Assembly: GCF_018613835.1 (NCBI RefSeq)
Contig: NZ_JAGGPM010000046.1
Span: forward strand, 62,001 to 126,000
Length of the DNA stretch: 64,000 bases
Direction of reading: 5' to 3'
Source: Arthrobacter sp. ISL-5
Lineage (GTDB): Bacteria > Actinomycetota > Actinomycetes > Actinomycetales > Micrococcaceae
The translations under genes were made by a program, and so were the position numbers. This document shows positions 1-7,020 of the stretch, piece by piece (within the stretch, counting starts at the first letter, position 1; every line of letters starts with the position of its first letter). The notes beneath the pieces were generated by a model. It had not been told where the DNA came from, searched no databases, and saw only the letters and a list, made by a program, of their open reading frames with translations.

Positions 1-2
1 TT

Positions 3-320
3 CCCTACCACGGTGTTATTGCTGAGGTGCAGGCAGTTACTGGTTCGCCGGCACGCGTCCTGCAGCGCTTCTCCGATTTCAGCATCACAGAACAGCTTGT
101 TGCCGCTGGGCTAGGTATCGCAGCTCTACCTAGCTACACGACTCGTGCGTCCCAAGCCGGGCGCTTTGTTCTCCGGCCCTTGACCGGGGGTACTGCTCAG
201 CGACAGGTTGCTCTTCTGTCCAGGCACGAGAAGGCCTCCCGGCTTGCAGTCCGCCAGGTCATCGACGAAGTCCTCAAAGCCACGGCGCCCTGGCGCCCGG
301 CGGGGGCTGGGAGTATGTAG
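3..320 (+). CDS. LysR-type transcriptional regulator, C-terminal part (5' end outside window)
   Basis: The frame is open from base 3 and ends with TAG at 318-320, so only about the last 105 residues are seen. They look like the end of a LysR effector-binding domain: a stretch reading ITEQLVAAGLGIAALPSY is the typical 'hypervigilant, valid only if site is accessible' region near the second subdomain, followed by R-P-L and a C-terminal helix with A-V-R-Q-V-I-D-E-V. The HTH domain must lie to the left of the window. An internal ATG at 27 is unlikely to be the real start because the homology runs through it. The target genes cannot be judged from here. Confidence 0.75.
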   Translation, partial: PYHGVIAEVQAVTGSPARVLQRFSDFSITEQLVAAGLGIAALPSYTTRASQAGRFVLRPLTGGTAQRQVALLSRHEKASRLAVRQVIDEVLKATAPWRPAGAGSM

Positions 321-435
321 TAGTACCCGTAAGGACCCAGGCGTTTACCTGTCGGCACCAGGCCGAAAATGAGGCCGGACTGTCAGCGGCTAGCAGCCGG
401 ACAAAACTGTCGCGTTGGATGCCGGGCCCGCGAGG

Positions 436-1752
436 CTAGCTGAAGTTCTTTCGGTGCGCCTTGATGGCTGCGACGTAGCTCTTAGTATCGGAATACATGC
501 CGTGCTTGCTGACGGAGTACTGGCCCTGGTAGTAACCGGCGATCGCGTAGTCCAGGTTCTTGCTGGTCCGGATCAGCTGCCGGATGATGGCTACGCCGGC
601 GGTCGCGTTGTCATACGGGTCAAGCAGGTTCAGCTTGCGTCCCACAAGATCGGATGCCCACTCGCCGGAGGACGGGATGACCTGCATCGTCCCGATGGCG
701 TTCGCCGGGGACACCGCGCGCTGGTTGAATCCGGACTCCTGGTAGGCGAAGGCCTGGGCAAGCGCGGGATCCACTCCCATCCGGCGGGCCGTGTCAGCCA
801 CGATGGACTGCATCTGCGCCAGCGACGGGACCGGCGAGGCGTTCAGCAGTGCCTTGTTCTTGTTGGCGGAGCTGACCACGGCGGCCGGGTACGTGAACCC
901 GAGGAAGGAACTGGGCACCAGAGGTGTCACGCTCGACGCCGGCTGGACGGCCGACGCCTTTCCTGGAATGACGAGCTTGTGCCCAGGGTAAATAACGCTG
1001 GTCAATTTGAGCCGGTTCGCCGACAGGACATCGGCCAGCCGCACGCCGTGCCTCGACGCGATGCCGGACAACGTATCCCCGGCTTTGATGACATACGAGC
1101 CCGAGCGCGGGGCAGCAGATGCTGCCGGTTTGACGGCCGGTGACGCTGCCACGCCCGATCCGATGCGGATCTTCTGGCCCGGGTAGATGATGGAGGACAG
1201 CTTCAGGCGGTTCCAGCTGAGGAGCTGGGAGAGCTTGACGCCGTGCCGCGCAGCGATGCCGCCCAGGGTGTCCCCGGACTTCACGGTGTAGGTCCTGCTG
1301 CTCGTGCCGGCAGGAGCAGCGGTGGCCGCCGCCTTCGTCGCCGCCGAGCCGGTCAGCTTGATCCGCTGGCCCGGGTAGATCACGGAGGTCGATTTCAGGT
1401 TGTTGAGCTTGAGCACCGCCGTGGTGCTGAGGCCGTAACGCCCGGCAATGCCGCTGACCGTGTCGCCCCGGACAACCGTGTGGGCGGCCGGAGCCACGCG
1501 TGCCGGCTGCAGGCCGGCGGGAATCGCGGCAGGTACGGATGCGGGGGGAATGATGCCGGCCATGACGGCGGCGGCTTGTGCCTCGATGGCGGCGGCGAGC
1601 GTCGCAGGAATGGCACTGGGCCGGGACTCCGCTGCCGCGGGCTGGGCCACAGCAAGGGAGGAGAGCATGACGGCGGGCAGTGTTGCCGTCGTCGCCGCAA
1701 TCATGGGCAAGCTCGGCCGGGGAGGCTGCTTGGGTGAGCGGGTCGTCGTCAT
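436..1752 (-). CDS. Secreted LysM-repeat lytic transglycosylase
   Basis: Encodes 438 residues. A signal peptide ends near residue 41 (hydrophobic stretch then P-A-A-A). Three LysM peptidoglycan-binding repeats follow at about 92-135, 153-197 and 218-262, each with a GDT(V/L)xGIA start and a YPG(Q/H)K/R end, joined by Ala/Pro linkers. Residues about 310-430 are a lysozyme-like SLT domain; E339 in YQESGFN is the predicted catalytic glutamate, and AIGTMQVIP is the usual SLT motif. It should bind and cleave the glycan strands of the cell wall outside the membrane. The start ATG has GAAGAGG upstream. A phased GTNAC repeat array lies 44-97 bp upstream (see that feature), suggesting control by the MtrAB cell-wall system. 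Confidence 0.88.
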   Translation of the reverse strand: MTTTRSPKQPPRPSLPMIAATTATLPAVMLSSLAVAQPAAAESRPSAIPATLAAAIEAQAAAVMAGIIPPASVPAAIPAGLQPARVAPAAHTVVRGDTVSGIAGRYGLSTTAVLKLNNLKSTSVIYPGQRIKLTGSAATKAAATAAPAGTSSRTYTVKSGDTLGGIAARHGVKLSQLLSWNRLKLSSIIYPGQKIRIGSGVAASPAVKPAASAAPRSGSYVIKAGDTLSGIASRHGVRLADVLSANRLKLTSVIYPGHKLVIPGKASAVQPASSVTPLVPSSFLGFTYPAAVVSSANKNKALLNASPVPSLAQMQSIVADTARRMGVDPALAQAFAYQESGFNQRAVSPANAIGTMQVIPSSGEWASDLVGRKLNLLDPYDNATAGVAIIRQLIRTSKNLDYAIAGYYQGQYSVSKHGMYSDTKSYVAAIKAHRKNFS

Positions 1753-1795
1753 GGGAAAGATCCTCTTCTCAGCGGCGAAATGCTGTCGGTCAGGC

Positions 1796-1849
1796 CAGTG
1801 TGACTATTGGTACCAATGTTACTTGAGATAATCCTGTTACAAATGTGAC
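1796..1849 (-). promoter_or_regulatory. Phased 9-bp GTNAC repeats, candidate MtrA binding array
   Basis: Read on the minus strand from 1849, the sequence divides into six consecutive 9-mers: GTCACATTT, GTAACAGGA, TTATCTCAA, GTAACATTG, GTACCAATA and GTCACACTG. GTNAC cores lie at 1845-1849, 1836-1840, 1818-1822 and 1800-1804, all in one 9-bp register. MtrA of actinobacteria is reported to bind direct repeats of a GTCACAgcg-like 9-mer and to control cell-wall hydrolase genes, so MtrA is the best candidate. That link is inference. Confidence 0.55.
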
Positions 1850-2006
1850 CTATGAGAATCTCTCACGATTTCGCAAATAGCACAAGAATTGACAGACGTG
1901 CAGAAAGTCAGGGTATTCGGGTGTGTCGCGCCCGGATAGCGGCTGAATCGCGCCGGGGTGCCAGTCTGACTAGGCGCGCGGGCGCCCGGCGTGGCAACCT
2001 TGACCC

Positions 2007-2360
2007 GTGAGTACTGTAGAGAGCCTTGTTGGCGACTGGTTGCCGCTGCCCGACGTCGCCCAATTGCTGGATGTTTCCATTACCAAAGTCCACGGACTGC
2101 TCGATGAGCGGGCGCTGGCAGCACTGAGGGTTGGCGAACGCCGCATCAGGTCAATCCCGGCGGACTTCATCCAGGACGGGCACGTCGTGGAAAGCCTGAA
2201 GGGCACGATTGTGGTGCTGGCTGACGCCGGCTATTCCGACGAAGAACTCATCACCTGGCTCTTCACCCCTGATGAATCACTCCGCGGGCGGCCAATTGAC
2301 GCCCTGCGGGAGGGCCGGAAGACCGAAATCCGGCGAAGGGCCCAGTCCCTGGCCTGGTAG
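2007..2360 (+). CDS. Rv2175c-like DNA-binding protein
   Basis: Encodes 117 residues from a GTG start with no clear Shine-Dalgarno sequence. The N-terminal part (WLPLPDVAQLLDVSITKVHGLL, about residues 11-32, quoted in pieces: WLPLPDVAQLLDVS then ITKVHGLL) is a winged-helix/excisionase-like DNA-binding fold. The C-terminal half (SDEELITWLFTPDESL, then R-G-R-P-I-D-A-L) is typical of the Rv2175c family. In Mycobacterium tuberculosis Rv2175c is a substrate of the kinase PknL and lies near a prenyl synthase gene, as here; PknL itself is not next to it in this window. Targets are unknown. It converges on the prenyl synthase gene. Confidence 0.8.
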   Translation: MSTVESLVGDWLPLPDVAQLLDVSITKVHGLLDERALAALRVGERRIRSIPADFIQDGHVVESLKGTIVVLADAGYSDEELITWLFTPDESLRGRPIDALREGRKTEIRRRAQSLAW

Positions 2361-2436
2361 GCGCAGCCTGTAAAACCCTGCCAGATGAACCCTCCCGGGC
2401 AATCCTGCCTGGCAAACCCTCTGGTAAGCCGTTCCG

Positions 2437-2470
2437 GCCGGCCCCGCGTGGCACACCCGCGCGGGCCGGC
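2437..2470. terminator. Hairpin between convergent genes, likely bidirectional terminator
   Basis: GC-rich stem 2437-2448 with 2460-2470, eleven pairs with one bulged C at 2445, and an 11-nt loop. It lies between the 3' ends of the Rv2175c-like gene and the prenyl synthase gene. There is no U-run on either side. Confidence 0.4.
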
Positions 2471-2483
2471 ACCGGCTCGCCGC

Positions 2484-3578
2484 TCAGGCGGCCCGGCTCA
2501 CCGTTGCTTCGGCGAGCTTGCGCAGTGCCGTCTTCGGGAGGTCTTCCAAAGGAAGGAGCTCGAGGGCGGCAAACGCGGCTGCGCCGAATTCCTCGATGAG
2601 TGCTTCCGTTGCCTGCAGCGCCCCGCAGTCCGCAATGATCCTGCGGATCTCCGCCACGTCCTCGTCGCTCAGGTCGGGACTGCCCAGCCTGGAATCGATG
2701 AAGGCGGACTCCTCGGCGGAGGACAGGTCCAGCGCGAACGCTACCAGGACGGTGCGTTTGCCTTCGCGGAGGTCGTCGCCGGCGGGCTTCCCTGTGGTGA
2801 CGGGATCGCCGAAAACGCCCAGGACGTCATCGCGAAGCTGGAAGGCTTCTCCCAGCGGAAGAGCGAAAGCCGAGTAGCCACGAAGCAGTTCGTCCGAGGC
2901 TCCGCCCAGCGCACCGCCGAGTGCGAGGGGGTGCTCGGTGGAATACTTGGCGGACTTGAAGCGGATAATCGACTGGGCCCGGCTGACGGCGCCGGCGCGG
3001 TCCCGCACCGGGCCTGCCACCTCTTCCAGGATGTCAAGGTACTGCCCGGCCATGACCTCGGCCCGCATGAGGTTGAAGATTAGCCTCGCCCTGCTCCCGG
3101 ATGCGGCATGCTCGCCGATCTCCGTAAAGGCCTCTTCGCTGAAGGACAGGCACAGGTCGCCGGCAAGAATGGCAGCAGCGTGGCCGAACCGTTCGCTGTC
3201 CAATGCCCAGCCCTGCGCCTCGTGGAGCTGCATGAACCTGCGGTGGACGCTCGGGCCGCCCCGCCGTGTGTCGGACCGGTCAATGATGTCGTCGTGGATC
3301 AGGGCGGCGGCCTGGAAGAGCTCAAGCGCCGCCCCCGCGGTCACGACGTCGTCGGCCGACGCCGGTCCGCCGGCACCGCGCCATCCCCAGTAGCACATGA
3401 GGGCGCGGAGCCTTTTGCCTCCGGTGACAAGGTTGGAGATCGAACCCATGATGGGGTCGATGTCAGGGGAGATTGAGGCCATGACCAACTGCCTCGTGGT
3501 CAGGAAATCGGTGAGCCTTCCGGCAACAGCAGCGACAAAGGCTGTCTGCTCGACGCGCAGCTGCTCTGCCACGGTCAC
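2484..3578 (-). CDS. Polyprenyl (geranylgeranyl-type) diphosphate synthase
   Basis: Encodes 364 residues, normal for trans-prenyl chain synthases. The first Asp-rich motif is ALIHDDIIDRSDTRRG (DDxxD) and the second is FQLRDDVLGVFGD; both bind Mg-diphosphate. GGKRLRALMCYWGW near residue 53 is the substrate-binding start of the fold. It condenses isopentenyl diphosphate with an allylic diphosphate, giving a C20 or longer product for quinones, carotenoids or lipid carriers; chain length cannot be read safely from sequence. GTG start at 3578 overlaps the TGA of the upstream lipoprotein gene (GTGA), so the two are translationally coupled. Confidence 0.88.
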   Translation of the reverse strand: MTVAEQLRVEQTAFVAAVAGRLTDFLTTRQLVMASISPDIDPIMGSISNLVTGGKRLRALMCYWGWRGAGGPASADDVVTAGAALELFQAAALIHDDIIDRSDTRRGGPSVHRRFMQLHEAQGWALDSERFGHAAAILAGDLCLSFSEEAFTEIGEHAASGSRARLIFNLMRAEVMAGQYLDILEEVAGPVRDRAGAVSRAQSIIRFKSAKYSTEHPLALGGALGGASDELLRGYSAFALPLGEAFQLRDDVLGVFGDPVTTGKPAGDDLREGKRTVLVAFALDLSSAEESAFIDSRLGSPDLSDEDVAEIRRIIADCGALQATEALIEEFGAAAFAALELLPLEDLPKTALRKLAEATVSRAA

Positions 3579-4108
3579 TTGACGGACTCTGGAGCCACGT
3601 TGGCGCCGATCGTAAAGGTGGATACTCCGGCAACCTCCGGAACCGCGATGTTGACGGTTTCGTTTCCGGCGCGGACAAAGTCCTTGGAGGCCACCGTGCC
3701 AACCGTATTGCCCGGAACGGCCTTGAAGCCCTGCGCCTCAAGCGCTTTGGTGTAATAAGCGACGACGGCGGCCGGCTTGGCAGCGATGGAACCCACCAGG
3801 GCGACTGTGGCCGGCGAGGACGACTTGTCGAAACTGCTGGCGACGACCTTGGCCCCAGGCATGACCGGGAGGAGTTTCTGCGGGAATCCCGCGACGAGCG
3901 CTCCCACTGCTGCCGAGGTGCCCGGCGAGGCCGACGGACTTGGAGGCGCCGTAGTGCTGGCCTGGGCTGATGCCGAGGTGGAAACCGAACCTTCGGGGGA
4001 CGGAGCGGAGCCGGGCGATGGCGCGCTGCACGCCGACACCGCCATCAATACCGTTCCGGCGGCAAGCAGGCCGAGGCGTGCAGGCGTGGGCGTTCCAATG
4101 ACCTTCAC
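3575..4108 (-). CDS. Small secreted lipoprotein of unknown function
   Basis: Encodes 177 residues. The N-terminus is a lipoprotein signal: basic start, hydrophobic segment, then the lipobox V-S-A-C with the modified cysteine at about residue 27. A Ser/Pro/Ala/Thr-rich linker (about 28-65) leads to a 110-residue domain with GFPQKLLPVMPGAKV, VVAYYTKALEAQGFKAV and a final TFTIGANV, a pattern seen in surface lipoproteins with a small alpha/beta domain. No family name can be given. The gene is coupled to the prenyl synthase by a 4-bp overlap, so it may be co-regulated with it, though nothing shows a shared function. Confidence 0.8.
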   Translation of the reverse strand: MKVIGTPTPARLGLLAAGTVLMAVSACSAPSPGSAPSPEGSVSTSASAQASTTAPPSPSASPGTSAAVGALVAGFPQKLLPVMPGAKVVASSFDKSSSPATVALVGSIAAKPAAVVAYYTKALEAQGFKAVPGNTVGTVASKDFVRAGNETVNIAVPEVAGVSTFTIGANVAPESVK

Positions 4109-4182
4109 AGGTGGATTCCTCCTGGGGTTGATGCCGGATTCAGCCTCCAGTTTAGTCAGTCGCAGGGCATAGGATTGCAGAT

Positions 4183-5409
4183 GTGGGGCCGGACCAGGAC
4201 AAAGAGCAAATCGAAGCGCGTCTTCGAGACCTCCGGCGCAGCAGCATTATGCACGTGGACATGGACGCCTTCTTCGTCTCCGTCGAACTGCGGGGACGCC
4301 CCGAACTGCGCGGCAAACCGGTCATCGTGGGGTTTCCGGCGGACCGCTCCGTAGTGCTGTCGGCCTCCTATGAAGCGCGCGCCTTCGGCGTAAAGTCCGC
4401 GATGCCGATGGTGGTTGCCCACCGCATGTGCCCCCAGGCTGTGATCATCGAACCCCGGCATAAGCTCTACTACGAAGTCTCCGGCCAGCTGATGTCCATT
4501 TTTGAGTCAATCACCGAGCTCGTTGAGCCCCTCAGCGTGGATGAGGCGTTCCTCGATGTCGGCGGAGCGATCCGACGCCTCGGTCCGCCGCTGCAGATCG
4601 GGGAGCTGGTCCGGACCAGGGTCTCCAAGGAACTGGGAATCACGGCCTCCGTGGGGATCGCGGCCAGCAAGTTCGTGGCCAAGATCGCCTCCACCCGGTG
4701 CAAACCGGACGGCCTGTTGCTGATCCGGCCCGAGCAGACCGTACCGTACCTGCACAGCCTCCCCGTCAACGCGCTCTGGGGCGTGGGTGCCAAGACCGCG
4801 GACGTACTTGCAAGGATGGGAATCCGCACCGTGGCCGATGTCGCGGCGACGCCAGTCTCGTCACTCAAGAAGGTACTTGGCGCCAGCGGCGAACACGTTC
4901 ACCGGCTCGCGTGGGGGATCGATCCACGGGCGGTGACTCCCGTAAGGCTTGAAAAAAGCATCGGAGCCGAGGAAACGTTCGCGGTGGACACAGCCGACGA
5001 CGCCCTGCTCCACCGGGAGCTGCTGCGCCTGTGCCACAGGACTGCCGAACGCCTGCGCGCGTCCGGTCTGGTGGCACGCACCGTTGCCCTCAAGCTGCGC
5101 TATGCCGATTTTTCAACCGTTACGCGGAGCCGGACGGTCCACGCGCCGCTGGACAGTGCGCAGCTCCTCTACGCTGTGGCTGTGCAATTGCTGGAGTCGC
5201 TGGGGGACCGGTCCATGACCGTCCGGCTCGTAGGCGTGCGTGCCGAGCATCTCGAGGCGGCAGCCCAGACCTCGCTCCAGTTGAGCTTTGACCGGCGTGA
5301 CGACAATTGGCGGGCAGCGGAGCAGGCGCTCGACAGGGTGACGGAGAAATTCGGCAGTAAATCGGTGCTGCCGGCGCGCCTTCTGGACCCTGGGAGCGGC
5401 ACGCGCTGA
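4183..5409 (+). CDS. dinB: DNA polymerase IV (Y-family translesion polymerase)
   Basis: Encodes 408 residues. Metal-binding acidic residues are D26 (in HVDMDAFFVSVE) and D120-E121 (in SVDEAFLDV). The palm has R-G-R-P-E-L-R-G-K-P-V-I-V-G, the thumb HhH region reads LWGVGAKTADVLARMGIRT, and a little-finger domain completes the C-terminus. It copies damaged DNA with low fidelity. The GTG at 4183 lies 7 nt after a TAGGAT hexamer (4170-4175), so the transcript may be leaderless; there is no Shine-Dalgarno sequence. I see no LexA box upstream, so SOS control is not supported. Confidence 0.93.
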   Translation: MGPDQDKEQIEARLRDLRRSSIMHVDMDAFFVSVELRGRPELRGKPVIVGFPADRSVVLSASYEARAFGVKSAMPMVVAHRMCPQAVIIEPRHKLYYEVSGQLMSIFESITELVEPLSVDEAFLDVGGAIRRLGPPLQIGELVRTRVSKELGITASVGIAASKFVAKIASTRCKPDGLLLIRPEQTVPYLHSLPVNALWGVGAKTADVLARMGIRTVADVAATPVSSLKKVLGASGEHVHRLAWGIDPRAVTPVRLEKSIGAEETFAVDTADDALLHRELLRLCHRTAERLRASGLVARTVALKLRYADFSTVTRSRTVHAPLDSAQLLYAVAVQLLESLGDRSMTVRLVGVRAEHLEAAAQTSLQLSFDRRDDNWRAAEQALDRVTEKFGSKSVLPARLLDPGSGTR

Positions 5410-5661
5410 GGCGGTTCCGGGCAGGGTCCACGAACAGCGATTTTTACCGGAAATTCACGGTCAAATCGGGTTGCGGTCCGTGAACAGCGTCTTTCAGAAC
5501 AGCGCCCAACAAACTATCCTTAGATATACAAAGATTTCGAACGTCTGGACATGTGTGGATCACCTGACCCGCCCGCGTCCGTATGCTTGGATCCATGGAT
5601 CTGCCAATGTCGGGAGGCCGGGAACCTGTACAGCATGCCGGTCGTTGACGTGGCAGAAAGA

Positions 5662-5677
5662 ACTGGTCCCGACCAGT
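5662..5677. promoter_or_regulatory. Perfect inverted repeat upstream of the DUF3040 gene
   Basis: ACTGGTC-CC-GACCAGT, a 7-2-7 palindrome 19 bp before the AAGGAGG ribosome-binding site. The same 298-bp gap (5410-5707) has three direct copies of GAACAGCG at 5432-5439, 5482-5489 and 5497-5504, and an AT-rich stretch around 5510-5540 that may carry the promoter. It could be an operator or a leader hairpin. Confidence 0.35.
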
Positions 5678-5707
5678 CCGGACGTTGGCCTACTTAAGGA
5701 GGTCGTG

Positions 5708-6079
5708 ATGCCGCTCTCGGAGCACGAACAGAAGCTGCTCGAGCAACTCGAGAGGCAACTGCATGAGGACGATCCCAAGTTTGCCAATTCCATGGGCTCG
5801 GATCCGGGCCGCACATGGTCTACCCGGCACATTGTGATTGGCGTACTGGCCACGCTGGCAGGAGTTTTGCTCCTCCTCGTGGGGGTTTCCCTGCAGAACA
5901 TCTTCGTCGGTGTCTTCGGCTTTATCGTCATGGGAGCCGGGGTGTACTTTGCCACGATGCGCAGCGCTGCGGCCGGCAAGGCAAAGACCTCCGGACATGG
6001 CAAGAAGTCCAAAGGCAAGAGTTCCTTCATGAACAGCCTCGAAGAGCGCTGGGACGAAAGGCGCCGCGGGGAGTCCTGA
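5708..6079 (+). CDS. DUF3040 family membrane protein
   Basis: The ATG at 5708 is chosen because AAGGAGG at 5696-5702 sits at ideal spacing; reading frames further upstream have no such support. The 123-residue product begins MPLSEHEQKLLEQLERQL, the signature of DUF3040, then has two membrane helices (about 43-62 and 66-84) and a basic tail with K-S-K-G-K-S-S and R-W-D-E-R-R. The function of the family is unknown. It commonly lies just upstream of mraZ in actinobacteria, as it does here. A strong terminator follows at 6193-6217. Confidence 0.85.
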   Translation: MPLSEHEQKLLEQLERQLHEDDPKFANSMGSDPGRTWSTRHIVIGVLATLAGVLLLLVGVSLQNIFVGVFGFIVMGAGVYFATMRSAAAGKAKTSGHGKKSKGKSSFMNSLEERWDERRRGES

Positions 6080-6092
6080 GCTTTCAGGCACT

Positions 6093-6170
6093 CCACTTTG
6101 CACCACGTAGACGGTGCACCACGCCCACTTCGCACCACCCCGATTCTGCGCCGCCTCCACTTAGCGCCAC
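6093..6170 (-). repeat. Reverse-oriented array of MraZ-like GTGG boxes
   Basis: On the minus strand, GTGG boxes come in three pairs, each with 10-bp spacing: 6157-6160 with 6167-6170, 6125-6128 with 6135-6138, and 6093-6096 with 6103-6106; one more box is at 6119-6122. The pair sequences GTGGCGCTAAGTGGAG, GTGGTGCGAAGTGGGC and GTGGTGCAAAGTGGAG closely match the mraZ operator GTGGGGCGAAGTGGAG at 6336-6351. The array sits between the DUF3040 stop codon and its terminator. Confidence 0.55.
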
Positions 6171-6192
6171 CGGTTCACGACCAGGCCCGAAC

Positions 6193-6224
6193 AAAGACCC
6201 GCTTCCGGCGGGTCTTTTGTTTTT
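6193..6224 (+). terminator. Rho-independent terminator of the DUF3040 gene
   Basis: Perfect 10-bp stem AAAGACCCGC (6193-6202) with GCGGGTCTTT (6208-6217), loop TTCCG, followed by TTGTTTTT. It separates the DUF3040 transcript from the mraZ promoter. Confidence 0.9.
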
Positions 6225-6329
6225 AATCCTGGCGCCGCGATTTTCCCTCCACTTCCCACCCCCGCGCAAAACCCGCGATATCTAGCGGAAGAAAGTTTGT
6301 CCAAGCGGCAGAGAAATGCCCGTGTTGCG

Positions 6330-6360
6330 TTGACTGTGGGGCGAAGTGGAGTAAAGTGGA
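6330..6360 (+). promoter_or_regulatory. mraZ promoter overlapped by three MraZ boxes
   Basis: A -35 TTGACT (6330-6335) and -10 TAAAGT (6352-6357) are 16 bp apart. GTGG(G/A) boxes at 6336, 6346 and 6356 fill the spacer and -10 at exact 10-bp steps, on one face of the helix. MraZ is known to repress its own operon through tandem GTGGG/TGGGN boxes, so this is the expected autoregulatory operator for the whole dcw cluster. Confidence 0.75.
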
Positions 6361-6426
6361 GCGCGTAAGAGGGTAGTGGCAGCGCGGGGGTTGTTCGGCT
6401 TCTGACGGCAGACGGGCGGTGGGGAT

Positions 6427-6855
6427 GTGTTCCTGGGGACACACTCGCCGCGTCTTGACGAAAAGGGGCGGATCATTCTTCCTGCCAAGTTCCGTGAGGA
6501 GCTTGCCGGCGGACTTGTACTCACGCGAGGCCAGGAGCGCTGCATCTACGTCTTCAGCGAGCAGGAATTCGCGAGGGTTCACGAGCAGATCCGGGAGGCT
6601 CCCATATCCAACAAGCAAGCTCGTGACTACATCCGGGTCTTTCTCTCTGGAGCCTCGGACGAGGTGCCTGACAAGCAGGGGCGCGTGACTATCCCTCCCG
6701 CGCTCCGGGAGTATGCAGGGCTTGGCAGGGAGCTGGCTGTGATAGGTGCCGGCACCCGCGCTGAGATCTGGGACGCCCAGGCCTGGAATGTGTACCTGGC
6801 GGAGAAGGAAACCTCCTTCTCCGAGACCGACAACCCCATCGCCGGCATTCTCTAA
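6427..6855 (+). CDS. mraZ: Transcriptional regulator MraZ
   Basis: Encodes 142 residues from a GTG. Two SpoVT-AbrB-like DNA-binding halves are visible: GTHSPRLDEKGRIILPAKFR (residues about 4-23) and DKQGRVTIPPALREYAGL (about 80-97), each with the D-x-(K/Q)-G-R pattern. MraZ forms ring-shaped oligomers that bind tandem GTGG boxes, and such boxes cover its own promoter here. It is the first gene of the dcw operon and probably its autorepressor. Confidence 0.95.
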   Translation: MFLGTHSPRLDEKGRIILPAKFREELAGGLVLTRGQERCIYVFSEQEFARVHEQIREAPISNKQARDYIRVFLSGASDEVPDKQGRVTIPPALREYAGLGRELAVIGAGTRAEIWDAQAWNVYLAEKETSFSETDNPIAGIL

Positions 6856-6881
6856 GATGCCGGCACGAAACATCCCATCCT

Positions 6882-6990
6882 GTTTCTTGGACGAGATCTC
6901 CAGCCGCCCATCCAATCGACTTCCTGGCTCACTTCCCCGGAGCCAGGCCGTCATGAGGATAGGCGCGGATGGGGATCTGGCCCAAGAAAC
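6882..6990 (+). ncRNA. mraW RNA motif (structured leader upstream of rsmH)
   Basis: Four nested helices can be drawn: P1 GTTTCTTGG 6882-6890 with CCAAGAAAC 6982-6990; P2 AGATC 6894-6898 with GATCT 6974-6978; P3 CCCATCC 6907-6913 with GGATGGG 6967-6973; P4 CCTGGCTC 6923-6930 with GAGCCAGG 6940-6947. The P4 loop contains CTTCCCC. A conserved actinobacterial RNA called the mraW motif is described as lying in the 5' region of mraW (rsmH) with a CUUCCCC terminal loop; position and loop both match. It ends 30 nt before the rsmH start. No U-run follows, so a role in translation or processing is as likely as attenuation. Confidence 0.85.
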
Positions 6991-7020
6991 CACGCGAGGC
7001 GCTCAAGGAAGGACGAAGGT

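Noticed and set aside
1753..2006. A c-di-AMP (ydaO) riboswitch before the LysM gene
   Set aside because: Such riboswitches often control wall hydrolases, but the region lacks the conserved core and is too short; the phased GTNAC repeats explain it better.
5538..5551. LexA/SOS box near dinB
   Set aside because: TCGAAC is present but the second half does not match GTTCGA, and it lies downstream of dinB.
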